Assembly (NCBI GenBank): GCA_013400975.1
Contig: WBMZ01011880.1
Coordinates: 62,001-126,000 of the forward strand
Direction: 5' to 3'
DNA from: Atrichornis clamosus
Taxonomy: Eukaryota > Chordata > Aves > Passeriformes > Menuridae
Length of the DNA: 64,000 bases
Shown here: positions 14,701-26,300 of the stretch, piece after piece
How positions within the stretch are numbered: position 1 is the stretch's first letter
How the letters are laid out: each line of letters begins with the position of its first letter
Notes under the pieces: generated by a model
Database searches by the model: none
What the model was told of the DNA's origin: nothing
What the model saw: the letters and a program-made list of their open reading frames with translations, nothing else
Translations under genes and position numbers: made by a program

Positions 14701-16239
14701 ACATATATATTTTATATTAATTCTTACAGAAATTACAAAAATGTCTATGTCATTACAAAGCACTTCTGCGAGTAGTTAAAACTAATTCACAGGAGTAACT
14801 TGTATATAAAGTCACTCACTTGCATAGCATTTTCAAGACCTGACCCAGACTACAGGTATTTATCAACATACTTAAAATGCCTTGTCTCTGTGGTGTATCC
14901 AGTATAAAATATACATCAGAGACACAATCAAATTATATTTCACATTTGAAATATATTTTAAATATTTTCTTTTGCTATAAATTTTTTCAGTACAATGCTT
15001 TTTCTGCTGAAATCTGAGAAGATCTCTTTAATTGTGTAGTGTTGTGTTTCAGTAATTCAAGTCATGGTGCAGGTGGTACATGCAGTTTACTGATGTTAGA
15101 GATAGTATTTAAACAACTCCATGCTCAGAGGTAGTATATCAAAAGTTTTTAAATTGAGGGTGACAGAAACTGGTGCTGCACTTTCATGTTATCCAACAAT
15201 GTGGAAGAATTTTGACATACAGCTGGAATGATCAAACTACACCAGTTTTGCTGTCTAACTTCATTTGACATGCATTTCAAAGGTATTTTGAAGTTATTAA
15301 GTTGTATGCTACAGTTGGAGAGTTTGCCTTCCTTAAGGAACCCTTTTATGAAGTCTGATACAAGGGAGCTTATGATCTCAAAACATTACATAAAGCTGAT
15401 ACGTGTCTTGGTAAATCTCCTTTTATGTTTAATTTTCAAGTCATGTAGAAGCTGTAGTTTCTACAGGAGCTGTTACTATAAAAGTGAAGCATGCTGCTAC
15501 TAACCAGCCCACATTATTTTACAAGCACACTTCTTCCACTGGTACAGGAAGAGACTGACCTAGAAATACAGAAGATTGCTTCAGCTCATCAGTATTTTGT
15601 GTACAGATAATAGGTAAAATTGGAAAACAAAAGTTGCAGTAGAAAGCCCAGAGCAGTTTGGTGATACGTTATAAATTATATGATTTGTGCAAGCTTAATA
15701 TGTGTTGTAGAATATTTACTGCTTTGTTGCTTTTTGACAGAAAAACCGAGAATGTTTTCGTTAAATCTTTTTGTTGTTTTGCTTAATACTGATGTGGCTG
15801 AAGGAGTTTAGTGGTAAACATACTCATAAACACTTTATTAATAGAGATTCAAAACTGTATGTAGTTTAAAATTTTCCATGAATGCTTGTATTTGTTTAGG
15901 ATTCTGACATGTGGTACCCATAGGACTTGATTTACTTCTGTAGTTACCCAAATGTATGTGTTCTATAAAAGAAATGAGAATTTCAAAACTTAAGACAATT
16001 AACTTAATTACAAAAAATACTGTAAAAAGTCATGATTGAAAATTAGTTATATAAAAAAATCTACTTGAAAATGGCTTCCTGGTTTTTTAATTTAAACTTT
16101 TAAAATTTTTGTATAATTAATATGAAGTATTTCCCTACAATTTTAGCTAGAGTCAGATAATTTATGTCAGTGATACCCTTTCCTTTCCAAGTACCAAGTG
16201 CATTATTGCATAGGGATTCACAAAGGGTACCTCAATATA
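5746..16239. other. Unique intron sequence
   Basis: AT-rich, mostly unique sequence with only the (TA)n tract at 11.4 kb and a weak MIR-like string near 9845-9885 (GTGCCTCAGTTCATCAG then GATAATACTG). No exon-like block with good splice sites plus protein resemblance was found. Confidence 0.6.
11397..11427. repeat. (TA)n microsatellite, interrupted
   Basis: Two TA/AT runs (about 11398-11409 and 11415-11424) separated by GCACT. Simple repeat within the intron. Confidence 0.85.
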
Positions 16240-16790
16240 ACAGCACTTCATAATTATCTGACAAACCAGCGAGTGATGGTTTGGTGTTTGCCGTGCTTAT
16301 CTGCAGCAATAACAAAGGATTAAAAGCTTCCTCGCTCCCGTGTTACTGTTCTCCTTCTTTCCCTGCTGGCTCACATGGGCGAGAGAGACATGTTTATACC
16401 AAGTACACAGCTCAGCAGAGGCTGGAGGACGGAGCTGCTTAGTAAGAAGTCAGTATATGTCTCATATTAGGAAAAGCAGCGTCCTGTGCGAGAGCCATTT
16501 CTGTTAAACAGAAGCCTATGGGGAAGGGATTATGACGTGTGATTGAGACACCTGTTGAGAAAATAGGCAACTATTGACAAGTCTGATTCATGACTGAGTG
16601 ACTGCTCTGCTAGTCTTCACATGATCCCCACCGAGAGTGAGCCTCGACCGCCTGCTAAACAAGGGCTGTTTGAAGTTTCTTTTTAACATTTCCAAGACGT
16701 TAATTCAGCAGGACATCTCCACTGGGGTTCTCGATGTCACCAAATCAGCAGCTGTTGAAATCCATTCACTTCAGCATGAAATGTTTGCAT
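16240..16790. promoter_or_regulatory. Candidate intronic regulatory/conserved element, CpG-enriched
   Basis: A repeat-free 550-bp block with more than ten CpGs in an otherwise CpG-poor AT-rich intron (for example in the GCGAG, CCGTG, CTCGCTCCCG, GGGCGAG, GACGTG and CTCGACCGCC contexts). It carries motifs of common developmental factors: AACAAAGG at 16311-16318 (SOX/TCF type), TGACG at 16533-16537 (half CRE), CACCTG at 16549-16554 (E-box), and TTATCTG (GATA-type) near 16298. Longer ORFs are absent. Function is inferred only from composition and motifs; cross-species conservation is untested here. Confidence 0.4.
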
Positions 16791-17540
16791 AAGTTTTTTT
16801 CTTTTTTTCTTTTATTCGTGACAACAGCAAAGTAAATAAAACCCTAAAAATCCTGCACTACTCAACTTGTAGATGTGTGAGAACAGCTTCTGGCTGCAAT
16901 TGTAGCTGCTAAGGCAAAATATTTATTTGTAGAGAACAAGGACAATCAGAGTAGTTTATTGTGATACAGAAAAAATACTGATTTTAATAGACATTTCTGT
17001 GACATTTTTCTAGTGTAAACATTCAGTTAGTTTTTGTGCCAGCTGTTGAACTTGTGTGAAAAGTGTTTTGAAATGGAATTGTCTTTGTTTTTTAATTCAA
17101 AAAAATCTTAGAAGTCTAAAAGCAAATGTTTCCTATTCTTTCCAGACAGTAAATGAAACGCAGTTTCTCGTGTAGGAAAACATTTCTATCTGACTCACAT
17201 TTCCCTGAGAAAACAGCTTGTATCATAGAATTAGTTTAGTTTGAAGGGGAAACAGAACAAGGCAAGACATGTAAACATATTACAAAGCTTACTTTGATAT
17301 TTAAATGCTTTTTTTTTTTTCCCATTTCCTGGCCATCTGAAAAAAGGTGTGGTGAATGTAGTCAATTGTAAATAGAAACTCTGTATTTTCAGTCAGCTTC
17401 ATTGTTAAACCCGAGAACTGCTGACCACATATGAAGACTCCCGGTTTGAGCCATCCTTCCTCTGTTTATTAAATCTGTTAAGACTTAAGTGTATTTTTAC
17501 AAGTTCATTAATGTATTCCATTCTCTCTGATGTATTTTTT

Positions 17541-17860
17541 CCCACTATTATCAAATTTCATTATATGGGAGGAATTATCAGATCAACCCATTATACAGCC
17601 GAGCAGCGTTAAGTCTGATTGGAATTTGGGCTTCCCTCCGTTTACAGGGGGAATATTGTGTAAATCAGACTCTCGGGTTTCAGTGGGAGGCACAGGGCTG
17701 CACAGCATCCATTTGTCAAGTTGATTGCACCTCAGCGAGGTTGCATTAGCTTGTCTTTGAACAGAAGTGAAATCCTATGCGAAGCTCCCCTTTCTGTCAT
17801 TTACACTAACATCCATCCTCTTAAACCAAGGCCTCAGAGAAAAAACAAAGTGATGGCACA
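17541..17860. promoter_or_regulatory. Candidate conserved noncoding element
   Basis: Unique sequence without repeats, with an AT-rich left part (CTATTATCAAATTTCATTAT, GGAATTATCAGATCA) and a more balanced right part holding six CpGs in about 200 bp (17599-17780). Several homeodomain-type ATTA cores and TTATCA (GATA) sites fall in the left part. The frames open here show no protein resemblance. I call it from texture only, as an element to be tested for conservation. Confidence 0.3.
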
Positions 17861-19849
17861 ATATCATCAGTCACTCAGGTTGTCTGTCATCTGTTTTCTT
17901 AAGGAAATGACTTTTAAGTTAGTGGAGCAGAAAATTGAAGAAAATTAGCAGAAGGTTGTTGCAGAAGCAGGAGGAATTTTTAAAAATTACAGATGTACAG
18001 AGAGAAGCTCTAGTGCATAGAGCCAAGAGAAATGCAGTTGATTCTGGTTTTTGGTTTAGTGTTATTATAATGCCAGCATACCCAATATGCAATAATTCAA
18101 CTCTTAATGAAACTTTATTCATAAACTTGAATTGGGCTGTAAACGCACAATAAAAAGCTGGTATGCACATTTTCAGCTTTTATATCAGTGACTGTGTTTT
18201 ATGATGCTGAATACTCCAGTAATTCGCACTCTTTTCCATGTGTCAGGAAAGCTGCCTACATATCTCAGAAATGTTAAGCTGGAAAGTCTGTTGTAAACAG
18301 CTCTGGGAAGAGGCTTGTAAGTTTATTGAAAGTCAGAGAAGTGATTTTTTACCTGATGCAAATGGCAGTAGTAAATAACATCAATTACTCAAACCAATGT
18401 ACAGTGAAACTCGTGAGGTACAGTTGCGACTGTTGCTACAGGGTTAGTGGTGTAAATAAAAAGAAAACAAAAAGGTACATTTTGCATAAGGTAAAAAGCA
18501 CCACATTTCAATACACTTCTTTTCCTCCCATCTCCCTAAACTCTTCTGTCCACTTTGGAGGTAAGTTTTTAATTAGAGAGACTTTGGTTTCACTTCAATC
18601 ATTGAGCAAATCAGTTTTGTCTTGTGTATCTTAAGGGAACATTTTTCAGTGTGGTATTTTTGAAAAGAGGATTGTGTATGGCTATTTTAAGTTAGAGCAA
18701 AATAACACATTCCTAGTCTAAAATAAAAACAGTGAGCTCTCACAACAAACTGGTGTGAATTTTGAATGTATTTAGTTATTTTGAAATAGATATGCCTTCT
18801 AACAGCTTACCATGTAGTAAGTGACTAGCATCTGTCAAATGTGCTTCTTTCTTTTCTGTCTTTTCTTCCTTTTTCATTTTGCCCAAGGGAAAATTGCATG
18901 TGGTCTTTATTTGTTTATATGATGAAGATATAGTAGTCTAAATCTTACAGTGCAGTAATAGAAATGTTACTGATCTTGGGTGAGAAATCTCTTTTCTAAT
19001 ATTTCTTTTTCCCTATTTTTTTCTGCTAGAGATAGGGGCATAAAACCTCACAATACAAGTCAGGTTATTAATTTGATCCTCCTTACCATGCCTTGGAAAT
19101 GGACAAAAAAGTTCTGATTCTCAATACTATGCATAGCATATTTCTATGACTTTCATAAACAACTGTAGATTGCAGCTAGTTTAATTTTTCAGTCAGTAAG
19201 TATTAGACTTTTCATGTGACCCTTGAAGAAAACTTAAATTGGCTTGACAATCTTGAATACACTTAAATTTGAATAGCTTTACTGAAAGTCAGTCAGACAT
19301 ATAAGGATCATGCAGGACCAGAGCATAAGTGAAACCACTTTTCTCTACAAAAATAAATCTTAAGCTATTTCAGAAGGAAAGTATTTTTTCACAGCATGTG
19401 AAATTATGTAAAAAGCTACAGATTATAGAAATATCAAAAATACTGCTCATGCAACTCATGTTTCAGTAAGATATTTGTTAAGGATGTGATATGAAGATGA
19501 TAATGGCTACATTTTGCACTTCTTTTCACTTTTATATCCTAATGTTAACCTTTAGGAATTCAGGAACTTGAGAGTCCTAGAGATCAATCCTGATTAGTTT
19601 ATTTTTCTTTGTTAAGATTTTGATAGCCTGGTAATGCTTTTGTTTGAAAGAGTATTCTTTACTTCCTCTTGTGGGGCATGAAATATTATTACACCCAGCT
19701 CTTCCTCTGAAATAGTGAAAAACAATTTAGGTAACTGAATCTTTGATGAGGAGACCTGAGATTGAAAGTTCTGGCATGTAATTGCCCTTTTACTCATAAT
19801 TCTTCTGTGTTTAACCTCAAAGGTGATTAAAAAACTTACATCTTAATTG

Positions 19850-20340
19850 CATAGCCTCATTCAATCATTAGTACTTTGCCTTGCGGCAATTTATTACAAC
19901 TTTATTTCCCTGAACCATCAATGAAGATGATGCTGAATTTTATATTAGCCAAATGTCCTTTTGAGATTAATGTGGTAATATAGAATTTATGCAAGCTTTT
20001 TCCGCTTTAATATTTGTGTTATTAGATTGGGGTTATAGGTATAGCACAACTGCTTGGGCAGTTTAGAGAATGCTGCTGCACATATTGCCTCAAGAACTGA
20101 TGCTAAAATTTTATTTGAAAATGTGTATCTGCAAGAGGAAATAATAGCAGGGCATTCTCGGATGTGCTTCTCTATAGCTATTTTTACAGCTTGCTCACAC
20201 AGGGTTTTCCCCTTTCAAGATAATAGTTGGACTCCCATTGTGAGGAAGGCACTGGGATCAGATGGGCCAGGAGGTGGGAATGTGAGTGCTGTGCCACACA
20301 TGCCATTGTTAATGTTGGGCAAGTCTCTGTAAATTGTACT
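19850..20340. promoter_or_regulatory. Candidate conserved noncoding element
   Basis: A low-complexity-free block with ATTCAATCATTAG, a C/EBP-like TTGCGGCAA near 19881, AGATTAATGTGG and further TAAT cores. A GC-richer right half (to 20330) follows. A 92-codon open frame runs through 20054-20332 but starts only with TTG and resembles nothing known to me. The call rests on motif texture and absence of repeats. Confidence 0.25.
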
Positions 20341-21367
20341 TATCTTTCACAGTGGCCTTTTGGAAGTTCCTACATTCTTAAAAACTTTAAGGGTTCCAGC
20401 TGCTAAGACTATGAAGTACCAAAATCCCCTTGTGTCAATGCAGGATCAAGGTAGAACTCGTTGTGAGCATGTTTCCTGTTATGTTCTCTAATTCATTTGG
20501 ATAGATATTTAAATATGACATGTAGGAAGAATTGAGACCCTTATGCTACTCTACATTACTGCTATAATTTAAAAATTCACAACTTATCCATACCATTCTC
20601 AGATTAGAACTGGCAGCTACTGGCATCCACTTTACAGGCATTTCTGCGTGCTCAGAGCTCAGGGAGATTTCAGTGGATGATGCCAGTTTGATGAATACTT
20701 CCAGCCAGGTGTGCTGACACCAGCGCCAAAACCCCCGTCCTGCCTTTCCCCCACTCCTGACTTCTCATTCCTGACCCTCTACCACGCTATCCTTTGAGCT
20801 ATCACAGCTGTTTATCCTGCAAGCGGTGAGGGAGAGGAGGCTGGGGGAGGACAGGACTGCTGCCTTCACTCACTCTGGTACAACCACCAGAACTATTGGT
20901 TTGGCTGAGACTCTGAAGCCAGATGTCTGGGATATGTAAGCAAACCAGAAGGGTCTCCACAACATTCCAAAAATGTGAACTTGTAAAATACCATGGAACT
21001 CGGTGAATGTTGCATCCTTCCTCTAAGGAACAGGTAAGCTCATGCTAACAGCAACTAAAACAGTAGCAGCCTCCACCCTAAACTCTAGCACATTTCACCC
21101 GAAATAAAAGCATAAGTGAGGACACTCATGCACTTGAACTAGGTGGAAGAAGAGTATGACTGGATATTAAATTAATCTCTATGGAACTTGGATATATCTG
21201 GAAGAGAAGGACAAAAGCAAAAGAAAGAAAAGAGCATGAGAAAAAGCATACCAGAAGATTCAAAGGAGAAGGAAAAAGTGAAAATAGGAAAGGGTTAGTT
21301 AATCATTGTGTCAGTCCTACAAAGGTCTGAGTGCTGGCTGAAAAAGGTACAAGAAGAGAAGGCAAGG

Positions 21368-21383
21368 ATTTTTTTTTTTTTTA
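21368..21383. repeat. Poly-T run
   Basis: An uninterrupted run of about 15 T in unique intron sequence, preceded by a purine-rich stretch (21185-21365) of A/G-rich GAAAAGAAAG-like sequence. Other single-base runs of 9-12 occur near 2330, 17311, 28654 (A) and 45105 (A). Confidence 0.8.
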
Positions 21384-22675
21384 ATATCTTCTGCATTGAA
21401 GGAAACAGGAGTGAAATTGGGGCTAGGTGATTTTGGAGGTGTTTTTTTAACTAGATACGCCTAAAAGATGCTTGACTTCATAATTTTCTCCTCCTAATAG
21501 AAACAGCCCTCAGGGCCTCAAACTTTGGCTAATCATTTAGGTCAAAAGGGTAATAATAATGTAGAAGACCATGAATTAGAAGTGTACCCTGGGGAAAGCT
21601 TGACCCAATGCAGAAGTAGAAAATAACCATACAAAACTCTGTAATGGGATCCTCTGAAGCTGAATGGGAAAATGAGGGCTCGTACAAATATGCTCACCAT
21701 CTAATACGAAACATAACTCCAGAAGTATGTATTTTTATTCCCTGTTATGAGTGAAACCACAGTGGAGTTACTGTAACACCGAGGCTGAACTAATCCCATC
21801 ACAGGATCAGATCTTGGTAATAAATAGTTCCAGGTGTGATCCAAGGATTAGGAATGTTTAGATTTGTTTAAACTGAAAGGTGTGGAGATTTTTTCAGTCT
21901 TTTCATTGAGAAGGGAGGACTGTGTTAGGTGTGAAACTCCTATCTCTCAGAAGACAGACCTGCCTATTGCATATCCCTTTTTACTGGTATGTCTACCTCA
22001 AATACTTTACCAAGAAGGCTGATACTATTCAGCATATGTTATGAGGAGGGAAATAAGGGGCGAGAATGCTCAGCATCTTGCTAGAAGTTAGCCACCATGG
22101 CCATGGCAAACCTGGAAATATAAATGCTGGCAGAGCTCTTTACTTCATGGGCCCTGCTGCCTTCTAGGGCACCCTTAAAATTGGCCATTTTCTTTATTGT
22201 GAAACTTTGCGGTTGTGATGTGACACATTTGGAAAAGAGCAACTCTTGAATATATCCATCTTGTGAGTGGCATTGGACAGGAATGGAATGAGCGTGTGTG
22301 TCGAGATTGTGCCATACTGCACATACGTGAAGGACCACACTAAGGCTACGTAGGCAGTCTCATAGCCAGTGCCTTCATGTTTTTCAGTCTTCATGGGCTG
22401 TGTCTAACCAAGTGCTTGAAACTCTATGAAATAGGCCAAACGTGTGTGTGAGGTTATTAGCCTCAGTTCCATTCCACAGGCTGTGGCTGTACTGGCAGCA
22501 GATAGATGGCATAGCAGCAGATAGTGTTGATTATCTCAGGCACATAATTTGGATAAGTTTGTAGCTGAAAGAGGAGCTGCCAAGAGCTGGTTCTGAGTCC
22601 ACACTTAGCATTTATATCTGTTTCTGTAATGTAGCTCCTTCCCCAGAATTTATAAAATGATATATAACCATTTAT

Positions 22676-23370
22676 ACAACCCCATGCAGCATTACAGCCT
22701 GGGGAGAAGAGGCTTTGGAGCTGCTCAGCAGGAAGGGGCCTGGGGGAGTTGGCTGACAAACCAGATCATGAGCCAGTGCATGCCCAGGTGGCCAAGAACT
22801 AATGGCATCCTGGCCTGTACCAGCAATAGTGTGGCCAACAAAACCAGTGCAGTGATCATTCCTGGTACTCACCACTGGTGAGGCCACACCTTGAATACTG
22901 TGTTCAATTTTGGGCCCCTCATTTCAAAAACACCTTGAGGTGCTGGAGTGTGTCCAGAGAAGGGCAGTGAAGTTGGTGAATGGTCTGGAGCACAAATGTG
23001 GTGAGAAGCAGCTGAGAGAACTGGGATTCTTTAGTCTGAAGGAGTTTGAAAAGAGGTTGTGAGACAGGGGTTGATCTCTTCTGCCATGTTGCAAGTAAAA
23101 GGATGAGAGGAAAGGACCTTAAATTGCATTGGGGAGGTTTAGATTAGATATAAGGAAAAGATTTTTACTGAAACAGTGATTAGGCATTTTAATAGGTTGC
23201 CCAGGGAGGTGGTGGAGTCACCATTCCTGGAAATGTTCAAGAAGCATTTGGATGTGGCACTTGGGGATATGGTTTAGGGGTGTTTATGGTAGTGGTAGGT
23301 TGATGGTTGGACTAGGGAGACTTGAAGGTCTTTTCCAACCTTGGCTATCCTGTGATTCTGTGATTCTGTA
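22676..23370 (+). repeat. CR1 LINE, 5'-truncated copy (~0.7 kb)
   Basis: A CR1 copy in + orientation. It covers the end of the decayed ORF2 (reverse transcriptase C-terminal region) and the 3'UTR. Seen: a frame around 22800-22860 still reads [19 protein letters not shown]. This is followed on DNA level by CTGGTGAGGCCACACCTTGA, GTGTCCAGAGAAGGGCA and TTGCCCAGGGAGGTGGTGGA blocks, and the end GTCTTTTCCAACCTTGG. The tail has two GATTCTGT units (23353-23368). Stops and small indels interrupt the reading frame, so it is dead. The 5' boundary is placed at the CATGCAGCATTACAGCCTGG block and may extend slightly upstream. Confidence 0.95.
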
Positions 23371-26300
23371 CCAGACTACAGGTAAGTGGTCTCTTCCACT
23401 CATAACCCAGAATTTTCCATGTGTGCATCCCATTTACAGGCAGGATTAAAGAGTTTGGGGCCTGGAACCCAAATACTCGCCCCTTAATTCAAAGAGATCA
23501 GAATGGAAAGAAAGCATGACAAAAGAGAAGGAGTGCAGAGAAGACTGCTTCTCTGCATCCACACTGGTACCTGTGAGGACAAAGCAAGCAGGTGCTGGAG
23601 ATCTGTGCAAAAGAAAGAATCACAAATAGGCATCAGTTATGGGGCCTCAGACTACGCTTTCCTTTAGTCTGTGCTGCTGAGCAGAGGCCTTGAGCCAGGG
23701 ACAAAGTGCTCTGGGACATGTCCTCTGTAATAGTTTTAGATTTCTTGCTTAATTCACAAAGCTCTTGGACCTCTTTTCCCCAAACACACACAAAGCCAAT
23801 TGTGCTGTAGAAGAGAATTTGAGAAACTCTGTATGAAAAGCAGCTTACTTCTTCAGCTTTATATAGGCATTTGAAAGCAGATTGTATTATTCCCTATTTT
23901 GAGACAATGACAAAGCTTAGTGTTTGCAGAGTTAATATGCTTTAGTGATTTATTTTGTATCTCTTTATGAGAGTTACTGCCTTATTTACATTGTAATAGC
24001 AAGAGTGATGTTCTGCGTGTAGGTATATTGCCTTTGATTGGGAACAATACCAAGAAAATTGAGTACTTAATGATTTAATTACTTGTGTTCTTTGCAAGAA
24101 TAATTAAAGGGTCATGCCAAAATCTTATCAGAGCATGAATATTTTGCATGCCAGGACTGAAGTTATTTAAGTGGCATACCAATGATTTATTTGTTGACAA
24201 GATTCACTTTTAGAAACTCTCTCTTCACTGTTTCACTATTGATAGTTAGAAGTGTAAAAAGTGTAGTTATCAAAAAGCATTAGTGGGAAGCAAGAATAAA
24301 TTTTCAAGTGACCTGTGATTGCAGATGCTTCAGTTTAAAAAAAACCGTCAGAGAAACTGATTTTTCATAACCAAGGAAATATTTTCTGGAAAATCAAGCT
24401 ATGGGTAGGTATTTGAAAGTCAACCAGCACTGGCACAGCTACTTAAGCTAATCCTTTTCTAGATCTTCACCATAACATTTTTGGACTCTAGTTACTCATC
24501 TGGAACACCACTTTAATCTGTAAGTATTACCTTGTTTCAGAAGTGTTGCAGCTGAATAGGAAAAACTGGTGAAGTTGTTCTGAATAGTTAAACAATCTAA
24601 GACATTGTAAAATGACTGTAGTCCATATATTCCTCCTCTATTTGCCCTTAGATCTTCTTAAGCCACAAACATCTACCTGGTTATTTTTTCATAAATGTTT
24701 TCTCTATAAAATTAATTCATCCATTCCCAAGCAGTAGATTTAACTGTTTCCAGTAAAGCACAGTTTTGCATGTTGCATATACCTTGACCCTCTGAATTCA
24801 TTCACAGCTTTTCTTAAGTATTTTTGTATACTCACAAACACTGCTCTGTTGCAGAAGGGACTTTAAAGGATTTATCTGTGGATGCTTGAAGAAACAATCA
24901 TTTGCTAAAGTAATATTAAAACTTGCAGATAGTGTTTAACATTCGAAATACATCAGTAGCACTAAGTCAGTTTGAGTGTCTCAGCAACTAACTAGTCCCA
25001 GAAAGAATCAGAGGTATCCCACAAAGTGCTGATCTTCAGCATTTTTAGTGCTTTGCAGAATTGATTTCTCAGTCCCAAGAGCAATTGTCCATATCATGCA
25101 AGTGCTGCATGCTATTACAGTCAGAAGCCTCTGTTTGAAAGTAATCCAAGAAAGAATGCCAGTGTATTGTTTCCAAGTTCTTTATGTGAAATATTTGGCT
25201 CCAATGCATAGCTAATTTTCAAAAGGCTCTTTGAAAGTCTCTCTTTAGAAAAATATGTATTTTTTTATATGTGCATAGTTCGTTTTTAAACCAAATCTAG
25301 CTAAAAATGGCCACATAAGCTGTTTTTTAAACAGAGGGCCAATAGCCATATTTCTGTGTCTCCACAGAAGGAATACATTTATATTTTTAAAATATAAGTA
25401 TTTGAGTAGCCATATAAAATAAGCAACATGAAGGTGCCATATTGAATTCATTAAGATTTCTCTCTCATATATAATCCCAAGTATCTAGATCCTTATAATT
25501 TTATTGGCAGAGGGAACAAGTACATGGCTTGACAGATCAGCTGGCCTATGAATAGCTAAACATTAACACACTTCCAAGCTCATGTTTTGGTTTGGAGTTC
25601 TGCCTTCAGTGTTGGTTAAGAAGTCCCCACTGATGATACCATCTCCGTATTTAGCAGACATACTTTGCCTGTCCTCTTATCACCCCTCCAAAACCAGGAG
25701 ATGGAGTGTCCTTTGATCCCTGGTCTCCTTGGCCGTTCAATGCTCAGCTTTCTTGCTGCTCTTTGTTCACTAGAGCATAACCTGAGGCACAGTAACACAG
25801 CACACTTGCTGGACTGTGGAGCTGCCAGGTCCTAGGAAGCTGTGATTCCTACAGCTATTGCTGTCCTGAGGATCACTGGGGTCAAAGAAAACAAAATGCA
25901 AAGAAGAGGTCACTGATTCAGTCTTCTGCTCCTTTGATATAAGTAATTATTAGGAAACAAAACTTAGCTTTTGCTTCATAACCAGAAATTAGTACCATTT
26001 TTGTTTGACATAGTGACATCTTATGTTGTTAAAGAGAGCCCTCGGTGGCTATCAGGGATTAGTAGGGAGAAATATTTCACTTGCAGGTCACCTGCACGAA
26101 TCTGTCCTGGGGCATGGGTGACTGACAGCTGTTCCAATGTGATGTCTGCAGGAGGCCCTGTGAAGGAAGCTGCAGGTTTCAGTCTGGGTAGGCAGGTGTC
26201 AGCACTACAGTCCCACGCTGCCAAAATTAGTAATCTCTGCTGGCAGTGCCGTGACGGCTGCAGGGACCACGTGGAAACTCAGTCTCAGGATGAGACCTGG

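Noticed and set aside
22657..22887. Open frames of 71-74 codons on both strands
   Set aside because: The + strand frame is decayed CR1 reverse transcriptase and the minus frame is its shadow; not a host gene.
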